A stretch of 64,000 nt of DNA from Brooklawnia sp963780175 (GTDB lineage Bacteria > Actinomycetota > Actinomycetes > Propionibacteriales > Propionibacteriaceae), in NCBI GenBank assembly GCA_963780175.1, contig CAWAAT010000002.1, positions 1-64,000 of the forward strand, written 5' to 3'. Of the stretch, positions 52,311 through 60,546 are shown one piece after another (the stretch's first letter is position 1; each line of letters begins with the position of its first letter). The notes beneath the pieces were generated by a model. The model did no database searches and had not been told where the DNA came from. It saw only the letters and a program-made list of their open reading frames with translations. The position numbers were made by a program, and so were the translations under genes.

Positions 52311-52949
52311 TCAGACGAAGATGATCTGGCCGCCCTCGGAGAGTTCGATCATGTCAGTGGCGCTGATGATCTCCTCCACGCCCTCGTACAGGTCGGCGCG
52401 GGTCAGCCCAGCCATGTCGTAGCTCATCTTGCATCCCCACAGGTGCCCACCGGCGGCGACGATGATGTCCAGCATCTCGCGCACGCTGGGAATCTCGAGA
52501 TCCTCGAGTTGCTTGTGCATCATCTTGGTCGTCAGTTTGGTCATCCCCGGAATCGCACCCATTCCCGACCACAGCGGGAAACTGGGGGCCATGGGCATGT
52601 GCATGGCGGTGTTGCCGATCATCGTGAACTTGAGGTCGTCCATGGTTCGTTCGGTGACCAGGTCGAAGCCCCAGAAGGTGAAGAAGATGTGGGTTTCGAT
52701 GCCTTCACCCAGGGCGGCGTTCGCCATGATCAGGACCGGGTAGGCCATGTCAAGGTTGCCCTTGGAGGCGATGAACAGCATCTTGCGCGGCTGGCCAGAA
52801 CCAGTCTGGTTGGCCGGCGCCACGAAGTCGGAGGGCTTGGCAGGGGTGCGCTTGGCATCGCCGGTTGTGGGCGACGGCGTCGCGGCGGGAGCGCTGGTCT
52901 TCGGGCCGCCGAAGTCGGGGATGATCGGGGTGTCGCTGATGTCGGTCAT
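52311..52949 (-). CDS. DsrE-family (DsrE2-like) sulfur-carrier protein
   Basis: Persulfide-carrying protein of the DsrE/DsrF superfamily, 212 residues with this start. After a ~50-residue proline/threonine-rich leader comes the DsrE fold (KMLFIASKGNLDMAYPVLIMANAALG, THIFFTFWGFDLV), with a conserved cysteine in LWGCKMSYDMAGL as the probable persulfide carrier. The start at 52949 was chosen because AAGGAG lies ten bases upstream, whereas it is only one base from the ATG at 52958. It follows tusE by 18 bases and precedes the ABC binding-protein gene by 78. Confidence 0.88.
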   Translation of the reverse strand: MTDISDTPIIPDFGGPKTSAPAATPSPTTGDAKRTPAKPSDFVAPANQTGSGQPRKMLFIASKGNLDMAYPVLIMANAALGEGIETHIFFTFWGFDLVTERTMDDLKFTMIGNTAMHMPMAPSFPLWSGMGAIPGMTKLTTKMMHKQLEDLEIPSVREMLDIIVAAGGHLWGCKMSYDMAGLTRADLYEGVEEIISATDMIELSEGGQIIFV

Positions 52950-52967
52950 TGTCTGCATGCTCCTTGG

Positions 52968-53285
52968 TTAGACGCAGCCCTTGGGCTTGGGTAGCCCGGC
53001 GATGTAGGCCATCTTCTTGGCGGGTTTGCCAGGGAAGAGCTGGAAGAGCTCCTTCATGTCGAAACCGCCGACCGCGGACACCCGACGCAACGTGGCCGTC
53101 TCCTTGCGTGCCGGGTAGTCGGACCGCAGGAAGCGCAGAACCTTCCAGTGCTCCTCGGTCAACTCGTCGACGCCGGCGTAGCCGGCGAGGACCACGGCCA
53201 ACTCCTCGTCCCATTGGTCGTACTGGGTGAGGAACCCTTCCGTGTTGACATCGATCGGACGGCCGCCGATGAGGGTGGTAGGCAT
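52968..53285 (-). CDS. tusE: TusE/DsrC-family sulfur relay protein
   Basis: Small soluble persulfide acceptor, 105 residues. It has the family helix TEEHWKVLRFLRSDY and a C-terminal arm ending KPKGCV with the penultimate conserved Cys104. The second cysteine found 11 residues earlier in true DsrC is alanine here (Ala93), so this is the TusE/RspA type: it can carry a persulfide but cannot form the intramolecular disulfide used by DsrC with dissimilatory sulfite reductase. AAGGAG lies seven bases before the ATG. It is 13 bases after the SQR-like gene. Confidence 0.92.
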   Translation of the reverse strand: MPTTLIGGRPIDVNTEGFLTQYDQWDEELAVVLAGYAGVDELTEEHWKVLRFLRSDYPARKETATLRRVSAVGGFDMKELFQLFPGKPAKKMAYIAGLPKPKGCV

Positions 53286-53298
53286 CGAATTCTCCTTG

Positions 53299-54726
53299 TC
53301 AGAACTTGGGGACGATCGGATCGGGCTGCACGATTGTGGGATCGGCCGACGAGTCGCCGCCCTTGGTTGCCACATAGCCTCCTACCGGGGCGGCCGGCTT
53401 GTGGGCGGCGGGTGCCGCCTTCGCCTTCGGCTTGGAGGATGCCTGCTTGGGTTTGCGGTTCAGCAGGCCCATCAGGAAGTCCTTGGTGGAGACTCCGGAC
53501 GCGTCGCCCTCGACGTTCTTGCCCGTCAGCAGCATGTTCGTGGTGAACGGCAGTGGGCGCCCACGCAGCAGCAGCTCCCAGTACACCCACCGGAAGGCCA
53601 TCTTGGACACGTGGTTGGGCCACGACTCCTTCAACAAGGCCATCGGCCCGACAGCAGGAAGGGGGAAGGTGCCGGTGTAGGGCTGGGTGGCGTAGTTGAA
53701 GTCGAGCAGCATGCCCTTGCCGTGACCGGTTTCGATGAAGCAGTTGGCGTGCCCGTCGAAGCTGTGCGGCAACTCCTCGCCGGCGACGTAGTGCGGCCAG
53801 TTCTCCATGAAGACGTCGACGGAGAAGTGCGCCACCGAGCCGGCCTTCGAGGTGTTCAGCGTCCCGCCGTCGCCCAGCACGAAGATGTCGGGGTGGGCCA
53901 GCGAGCGCATGGTGTGCTGATCGCAGGGCACGTAGTTCATCTCGTCGCCCAGTCCGGAACGAGCGATGTACTGCGGACCCACGTTGAGCGGAATGGACAC
54001 CAGCAGGTCATAGGGCACGTGGCGGTCGTCGAACGACACCAATTCCTTGGCCTGCGTGTCGACCCGTTCGACAGTGAAGTCTGACTCCAGGTGGATGTCG
54101 CGCCGCTTGAACATGTCGCCCAGTTCGCGGGACGCGACAGGCTTGGTGAACGGGCCGTCCAGCGGCGTCACGTAGATGATCTCCACCTTCTTGCGGGCCT
54201 TCTTCTGCCGGTAGAAGGCGTCCGCCAGGAACGTGAACTCCAGCGGTGCGACGGGGCACTTGATGGGCAGTTCCGTCAGGTGCACCACCAGGCGTCCGCC
54301 ACGGAACTCCTTGATCGCCTCGGTCAGCGCCAGGGAGTGCGGCAGGTCGTAGAAATGGTGGACGTTCTCGCCGTCCTGGCCCGGGGTGAGGTCGGGACGC
54401 GGTTCGACACCGGTGGCGATGATGAGGGTGTCGTAGTCGAGCACGCGTCCATCACCGAGGTGAACGGCTTTCGCCGCCGCATCCACCCGGTCGATCTCGG
54501 CCAGGATGAGTTCGACTCCGTCGGGCAGGAAGTGATGCCGCGATCGGACGATCTTGTCCTCGGTGTAGATACCGAAGGGCAGGAACAGGTAGCCGGGCTG
54601 GTAATGGTGATCGTCGTCACGGTCAACGACCGTGATGTCCAGTTCGTCCGGCGAGTACTGCGCACGCAACTTGTTCGCAACGATCGTGCCGGCGGTGCCG
54701 CCACCCAGAACTAGCAGCTTCCTCAT
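53299..54726 (-). CDS. Sulfide:quinone-oxidoreductase-like flavoprotein
   Basis: FAD enzyme of the SQR / flavocytochrome-c sulfide dehydrogenase group, 475 residues. N-terminal FAD motif LVLGGGTAGTIVA, second motif LIIATGVEPRPD, and VLGDGGTLNTSKAG for the third nucleotide-binding segment. Candidate redox cysteines are Cys157 (LPIKCPVAPLEF) and those in VPCDQHTM and HANCFIETG. The last ~70 residues are a Lys/Ala/Pro-rich tail. It probably oxidises sulfide (or a persulfide) and passes sulfane sulfur to the TusE and DsrE proteins encoded directly downstream. First gene of that operon, with GAAGGAG before the ATG and a CsoR/CstR-like operator within its promoter. Confidence 0.85.
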   Translation of the reverse strand: MRKLLVLGGGTAGTIVANKLRAQYSPDELDITVVDRDDDHHYQPGYLFLPFGIYTEDKIVRSRHHFLPDGVELILAEIDRVDAAAKAVHLGDGRVLDYDTLIIATGVEPRPDLTPGQDGENVHHFYDLPHSLALTEAIKEFRGGRLVVHLTELPIKCPVAPLEFTFLADAFYRQKKARKKVEIIYVTPLDGPFTKPVASRELGDMFKRRDIHLESDFTVERVDTQAKELVSFDDRHVPYDLLVSIPLNVGPQYIARSGLGDEMNYVPCDQHTMRSLAHPDIFVLGDGGTLNTSKAGSVAHFSVDVFMENWPHYVAGEELPHSFDGHANCFIETGHGKGMLLDFNYATQPYTGTFPLPAVGPMALLKESWPNHVSKMAFRWVYWELLLRGRPLPFTTNMLLTGKNVEGDASGVSTKDFLMGLLNRKPKQASSKPKAKAAPAAHKPAAPVGGYVATKGGDSSADPTIVQPDPIVPKF

Positions 54727-54755
54727 CGAGGCTCCTTCATGTGTATGAGGAGAAC

Positions 54756-54784
54756 TTTATACCCCAAGGGGTATCGGATCAATG
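54756..54784 (-). promoter_or_regulatory. SQR-operon promoter with CsoR/CstR-like operator
   Basis: On the minus strand a -10 box TATAAA (54761-54756) and a -35-like CATTGA (54784-54779, 17-base spacing) or TTGATC (15-base spacing) frame the symmetric site ATACCCCAAGGGGTAT (54759-54774). Sites of the type TACCC...GGGTA between promoter boxes are bound by CsoR-family repressors, which sense copper (CsoR) or persulfide (CstR). Given sulfide-oxidation genes downstream, persulfide control is the more likely reading. Confidence 0.7.
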
Positions 54785-54887
54785 GGCGACGCCCCGGTTC
54801 CCGGCTCGACCGTCTTGGCACCTGTGCGACACTTTCAGCATGGCGCAGCAGTCGCTGCGCCGTGGTCCTCGCGCTGAGGAGCGAGCC

Positions 54888-55823
54888 ATGAGTCGCCGCT
54901 GGTGCTGTATTGACAATTCTCCGCTGAGTCGTGCTCGGGCAGGCAGGCGCGTTCTCGTCGGAGCAGTCCTTGGCCTCGCACTCGTTTCATGCGCGGCCCC
55001 GCCACCAGGTCAGGGCACCCCCTCGCCGTCCGCGACCTCGGCGCCGGCGTCTGCGTCGTCCACCCAGCCGTCCAGGACGCCATCCAACCCCGGCTCCAGC
55101 GCGTCGGCCGGGCCTGCGAGTGTGCCGGTGTACTTCCTGGCCGACCAGCAGTTCGGGCCTCGGCTGGCGCGAGAGGTGCGCAAGGTGACCGGGGATCCCC
55201 TCACGGCAGCGCTTCAGACGATGATCGACGGACCTGCCGACCCGGACTACTCGACGTCCTGGAACCCCGAGACGGTAGTCCTGTCGGCTGCGGTCGCCTC
55301 CGGTGTCGTCACGGTCGATCTCAGCGACCATGCCCGCGATGCGCAGGTCGATGCCCAGAACGCCGGGCTGATGGTCCAGCAACTGGTGTACACGGCCACG
55401 ACAGCAGACCCGGGGGCCCGCGTCCGACTCCTGGTCGGCGGCAAGGTTGCCGGTCAGTTGTGGGGCGGGGTGACCTGGGACGACGCGATCGGTAGGGGGG
55501 AGGTCTCCCAGGTCTTGTCTGCGGTGCAGCTCGACTTCCCGGCGCAAGGTTCCAGGTTGACGACGGACAGGCTTTCCTTCTCAGGTGACTACCAGGCTGG
55601 CACGACTCTGACGTGGCGAGTTGCGCACGCTGCCACCGATGAAGAGGCGGCCACGGGGGTTGTCGAGGCCACAACGGGGGATGGGTTCGCCGAATTCTCG
55701 ATCAACCCACAGCTCGGGCCGGGTCGATACATCCTGGAACTGCGCGCCCAGCGGGCAGGTGACCTGGGGGCAACTCCGCTCGCGATCGAGACGAGGGAGT
55801 TCTCCGTCCATCTGGCGGCCTGA
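54888..55823 (+). CDS. GerMN/Gmad2-domain lipoprotein
   Basis: Surface lipoprotein of 311 residues. A signal peptide with a basic N-region (RARAGRR) ends at LVSC (lipid-modified Cys about residue 36). A Pro/Ser/Thr linker of ~45 residues follows, then a GerMN domain (VPVYFLAD, TALQTMIDGPADPDYSTSWN, VTVDLSD) and a C-terminal Gmad2 Ig-like domain (FSGDYQAGTTLTWRVAH, GRYILELRAQ). In non-sporulating actinobacteria such proteins are linked to the envelope, but the role is unknown. GAGGAG stands six bases before the ATG, which decides it over a longer frame. A strong hairpin follows the stop. Confidence 0.88.
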   Translation: MSRRWCCIDNSPLSRARAGRRVLVGAVLGLALVSCAAPPPGQGTPSPSATSAPASASSTQPSRTPSNPGSSASAGPASVPVYFLADQQFGPRLAREVRKVTGDPLTAALQTMIDGPADPDYSTSWNPETVVLSAAVASGVVTVDLSDHARDAQVDAQNAGLMVQQLVYTATTADPGARVRLLVGGKVAGQLWGGVTWDDAIGRGEVSQVLSAVQLDFPAQGSRLTTDRLSFSGDYQAGTTLTWRVAHAATDEEAATGVVEATTGDGFAEFSINPQLGPGRYILELRAQRAGDLGATPLAIETREFSVHLAA

Positions 55824-55840
55824 GACGTTTCCTCAACCGG

Positions 55841-55868
55841 TGGTCCAGGCCTTTGTAGCTGGACCACT
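55841..55868 (+). terminator. Terminator after the GerMN lipoprotein gene
   Basis: A perfect 9-base stem (GTGGTCCAG/CTGGACCAC) with a 10-base loop, followed by TTGTC, begins 17 bases past the stop codon. It separates the lipoprotein gene from the SLH-protein gene. Confidence 0.75.
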
Positions 55869-56618
55869 TGTCAGACGTCCGGAGGGTGGCCGTACACTGC
55901 GAAACGAATGTTGACTCCCGGGAGGATTTACTGATGTCAAAGCGGAGCGCAGGGCGGCGTACACGACGGCGGGGTCTGTCAGCACTACTGGCCACCCTCC
56001 TGGCGCTGATGGTCGCACTACCCATGGGTGGGGCGTCGGCGGTCGCGCAGGTCCCGAGCTACACGCCTCCCGTGGTCTCGCCGTTCACCGACGTGGCGAC
56101 CACCGATCCCGCCTACACCGAGATCGCCTGGATGTGGGACGAGGGCATCTCGACCGGCTGGGATGACGAGACCTACCGGCCCACCCAGCAGGTCGACCGG
56201 GATGCGATGGCGGCGTTCTTCTACCGCTACAAGGAGTCCCCGGCCGTTCACGGCGCCGACCACCTCGTGCTTCGCCGACATCACCACCAGCACCCAGTTC
56301 TTCAAGGAAATGTGTTGGATGAAGGACACCGGCATCAGCACCGGCTGGGACGACAACACCTATCGTCCGTGGACGGTCACCTACCGGGACGCGATGTCCG
56401 CATTCTTGTACCGCGTCGCGGGCTCGCCCAACTACACGCCTCCGGCCACCTCGAAGTTCACCGACATCACCACCACCACGCAGTTCTACAAGGAGATGTC
56501 GTGGCTGGCCGAGATGGGCATCGCCACCGGCGTCGAGGACGGCACGTTCGACCCTTGGACGCCCGTCACCCGGTCGATGATGGCCACCTTCATGTACCGA
56601 CTGGCCAACCTGTCGAGC

Positions 56619-57893
56619 TTGCAGGTCGCCACCACCGCACTGCCCTCGGGCACCGTTGGCCAGCCCTACACCGTGACCCTCGCGGCCTCGGGAGGCACCA
56701 CCCCGCACAGCTGGCAGGCGAAGAACCTACCTGCGGGGTTGTCGTTGAACGGCGACACCATCTCCGGCACCCCCACAGCGGTGGGCGCGTCGGCCGTCGA
56801 GGTGACTGTCACCGATAATGCCGGCGCCACGGCAACCCTGACCCTGGGGCTGAGCATCGTCGCACCGCTCTCGATCACCACCACCTTGCTGCCAGTCGGT
56901 GCGGTGGGCCAGGCCTACACCCCGACCACCCTGAGCGCAGCCGGTGGGGTTCCGCCGGTCAGCTGGACCGCCCAGGGCCTGCTGCCCGCAGGGTTGGGCG
57001 TCTCGGCCACCGGTGAGATCACCGGCACCCCGACTGCTGCCGGCGTCTCCTCGGTGACTTTCATCGCGACCGATCTTGAGGGACGCACTGCCAACAAGAG
57101 CCTCAGCTTCGACATCGCGGCCGCTCCGTTGAGCATCACGACGACGTCCCTGCCCCCCAGCACGGTTGGCGATCCCTACACGACTCCCGCGAGCGCCGCC
57201 GGTGGCAAGACTCCCTACTCCTGGACGATCAGCAACCTGCCGACCGGGTTCAGCGCTGCGGGGAACACCATCAGCGGGACACCCACCGCGGCCGGAACCA
57301 CCAGTGTGGCCGTTGAGGTCAAGGACGCTGACGGTCGGGTGGCCACCAAGAGCCTCAACCTGGTCGTCTCGCAGCCGCTGGCGATCACCACTGCCTCCTT
57401 GCCCACTGCCTCCCTCGGCGTCGAGTACTCGACGACGCTGGCGGCGACCGGCGGCGTCCCCACCTACACCTGGGGCGCGTCCGGACTGCCTGCGGGTCTG
57501 ACCCTGATCGGCGGCACGATCAGCGGCACCCCGACGGTTCAGGGCACCTTCCCCGTCTTGCTGAGCGTCAGTGACGTCGACGGTCGCAGCACGTCCGTCA
57601 CCTTGAACATGGTTGTCGACAACGCTCTCGTGATGACCACGACGTCCCTGCCGGGCGCCACCGTCGGCAAGCCCTACTCGGTCAAGCTGACTGCTGCCGG
57701 CGGGATCGCACCGTACACCTGGTCGGCCCCCGGGCTGCCCGCGGGCCTGTCCCTGAACGGTGACACCATCTCCGGCACGCCCACCACGGCGGGCGCGGTC
57801 CAGGTGACTGTCACTGTCACCGACTCCGAGGCCCCGACGCCCCAATCGGTCAGCTCGAGCATGACGCTCGCGGTTTCCGAGGCGGAAACGGGA
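56619..57893. repeat. Five Ig-like repeats in the SLH protein
   Basis: Five tandem modules of about 83-87 residues, each with the pattern TT-x-LP...VG-x-Y-T...GG...Y-x-W...LPAGL...ISGTPT-A-G...V...D. This is the cadherin-like putative Ig domain found in large bacterial adhesins. Confidence 0.85.
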
Positions 57894-59121
57894 CTCGCGC
57901 TGCTCAAGACCGTGGTCAACCCGTACGGCACCGCTGCCAATGCGAACAACTGGACCTTGAGCGCTGACGGTCCAGGCACTGCAAGCGACCTGACCGGAGC
58001 CGGTGGCGTCGCCCGCACGCCGGTCGCGGCAGGCACCTACACCCTGTCAGAGACCGGTTCGGTCGCCGGTTACACCAACGGCACGACCTGGACGTGTGCC
58101 ACCACCGGCGGCACGCCGGTGAGCGTCACCAACAACCAGGTGACGCTCGCCGCGGGGGCAGACGTCGCGTGCACCATCACCAACACCGCCATCGCCCCCC
58201 ACCTGACGTTGAAGAAGAACGTGGTGGACGCCGCCGGAGCACCCGTGCCGGCGACGAACTGGACGCTCAAGGCGGACGGGCCGGGAGACACCGACCTGTC
58301 CGGCAGCGGCGGCGTCGCACGCACCCCCGTCAAGGAGGGCAGCTACACCCTCTCTGAGACCGGTTCGGTGGCCGGATATGTCAACGGCACCGTGTGGTCG
58401 TGTGCCACCGTCGGCGGCGCTCCGGTCAGCGTCACCAACAACAACCAGGTGACGCTGAGCGTTGGCGCCGACGTCGAGTGCAGCATCACCAACACTGCGA
58501 ACGCTCCCTACCTGAGTCTGGTCAAGAGCGTCGTCAACACTGGCGGCAATGCCGTTGCGGCGGCCAACTGGACGCTGGCTGCCGACGGACCCGGCGCAAG
58601 CGACCTCTCCGGGGCTGGTGGTGTGGCTCGCACCCAGGTCGCCACGGGCACCTACACCCTGTCCGAGACCGGGACGGTGGCCGGCTACACCAACGGCACG
58701 ACCTGGACCTGTGCCACCGTCGGCGGCGCGCCGGTCACCGTCACCAACAACCAGGTGACCCTGGCCGCTGGGGCGGACGTCCGGTGCACCATCACCAACA
58801 CGGCTAACGCCCCCTACCTGAGCCTGGTCAAGAAGGTGGTGAACACCGCTGGGGCGCCCGCGTCAGCGTCCCACTGGACGTTGCGTGCCGACGGCCCAGG
58901 TGCCACCGACCTGGCCGGTGCCGGCGGCGTCGGCCGCACCAAGGTCGTGGAGGGCAGCTACACGCTGTCCGAGATCGGTTCGCTCTCCGGGTACAGCAAC
59001 GGCACCACGTGGTCGTGCGTCGATGCGAGCAGCGCCCCGGTCGCCGTCACGAACAACCGCGTGACGCTCGGCACGGGTGCTGATGTCACCTGCAGCATCA
59101 CGAACACCGCCATCGTCGCTG
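57894..59121. repeat. Four SpaA/prealbumin-like repeats of ~306-309 bases
   Basis: Units start near 57894, 58203, 58512 and 58818. Each encodes L-x-L-x-K-x-VVN, NWTL-x-ADGPG, GAGGVART, TYTLSETG-x-V-x-GY-x-NGTTW, VTNN-x-VTL and CTITNTA. Repeats share long identical runs, so they are prone to recombination and to mis-assembly. Confidence 0.9.
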
Positions 59122-60488
59122 CCCCGCACATCGGCGTGGGCACCTACTCGCCCACCAGCGTCTACCGCTACTGGAACGCCACCACTCGTGACTGGGTGAC
59201 GGTGCCCGATCACGGTGACTTCGGCGTGCCCGCCGGTTACGGCGGCCAGGAGGGAGTGCAGTACTACGTCCCGCTGATCGCCTCCGGAGCCGACGACATG
59301 GTCGGCATCTACCGCTGGTACAGCGCAGCGGACGGCGACTGGGTCGACATCCCGGAGGGCGGCGAACACGTCCGGCTACACCTCCCGGGCGTTCCATCAC
59401 TACCTGTTCAAGAGCTCCGGCACGAACCGGGTGGCGGTGAACCGTTGGTGGAATGCCGCGGATCGTGACTGGATGACGGTCAGCGCCAACGAGTACTCCG
59501 ACGCCACGCTGCAGAGCTGGGGTTACACGAACAAGACGCTGCTGGGTTACGCCCATGCGACGCAGAGCAACTACCAGGGATACTTCAGCCTCGGCACGCC
59601 GCAGGGCGGGGTGGTCGACAGCAGCTACGCGTCGGGAGAGTACCCGCACACGATGAGCGTGCTCGACGTCAACCCGACGAATCTTCCCGAGATCAACGCG
59701 GGCTACCGCTACCTCGGGTACTTCGGGCACAACGACTGCGGCGGCATCAACATCGCCAGGACGAACAGTCTGGATTCCGCTGACTGGTACGTCGGTGGCC
59801 ACCAGCCGTGGTTCCCCGACTCCTGGCCCTGCCGGTGGGCCTTCGGTGCGATCGCCGACGGTTCCCGAATCGCCTTGGTGGTGAACGAACAGTGGGACAC
59901 CACGGTCACCTTGCAGATGTCGGTGGACGGTCTGGACGGCACCGAGTTCGACAACGCCAGGACGCTGCTCTACGCCGCGGGCACGACCGGCATCGGCAAT
60001 CCGACGCTGTTCCGCGACCCCACCAACAACCGGTACTACCTGTACTTCTACCGGGTGATCCCGTCGGCCAGTACCGCCACCGACTACCTGTACGAGCTCA
60101 GGGTCAAGTCAGCCACCACCATCGAGGGCCTGATCGGCGGGGGTGAACAGGATCTGGGGACGCGGATCGCACTGACCCACAACATCTTCGCGGCGCCGTC
60201 CATGATGTACGCCAACGGTGTCTACTACTTGGCCACCGAGACCAGGGAGAGCAACGTCTGGAAGACCCGCGTCATGACGGGCAGCTCGCCCACCGGGCCG
60301 TTCTACGAGGTTCCCGGCAATCCGCTCTACGTGGACGGCGCGGCCTGCGTGTTCCAGCACCAGTTCGGCACCGAACTGCACGCCTGGTACTGCATGCAGA
60401 CCCAGCCGGGCAATCAGGACGCCTGGCGCCTCGACCACGTGAAGGGCAACCTGCTCAGTCCCAACTGATCGACCAGGCAGCATCACCG

Positions 60489-60533
60489 GTCCACCCCGGC
60501 CCCTCGTCAATCGACGCAGGAGCCGGGGTGGAC
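60489..60533. terminator. Bidirectional terminator
   Basis: A perfect 12-base stem (GTCCACCCCGGC/GCCGGGGTGGAC) with a 21-base loop sits between the convergent SLH-protein and acyltransferase genes, 21 bases after one stop and 14 bases from the other. A GTTATG run follows on the plus side. Confidence 0.75.
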
Positions 60534-60546
60534 TGTTATGGGTGCA

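Larger units (their letters stand above)
55934..60468 (+). pseudogene. SLH-anchored multidomain surface protein, two frameshifts
   Basis: A very large exported protein, 1,510 residues if two extra bases are removed. Domain order: signal peptide (~1-38); three SLH domains (~45-225, with DEGISTGWDDETYRP, DTGISTGWDDNTYRP and EMGIATGVEDGTFDP) that bind wall polymer; five Ig-like modules of ~85 residues; four SpaA/prealbumin-like repeats of 102-103 residues; a lectin-like region with paired YRYWNATTRDW units; and a C-terminal five-bladed-propeller region resembling GH43-type glycosidases. The frame breaks at ~56246 (in the first SLH boundary; ...KESPA then FTAPTTSCF) and at ~59364 (EGG then NTSGYTSRAF). 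Each needs one base removed, and the total then divides by three. GGAGG lies eight bases before the ATG. It is a decaying gene or one with assembly errors. Confidence 0.8.

Noticed and set aside
52968..53285. DsrC of dissimilatory sulfite reduction
   Set aside because: Only the penultimate cysteine is present; the second DsrC cysteine is alanine and there are no dsrAB genes.
56246..59364. Programmed +1 frameshifting in the surface protein
   Set aside because: The codons at the two sites (GCC-G-TTC and GGC-G-AAC) offer no shared slippery run, stop codon or downstream structure; mutation or assembly error is simpler.
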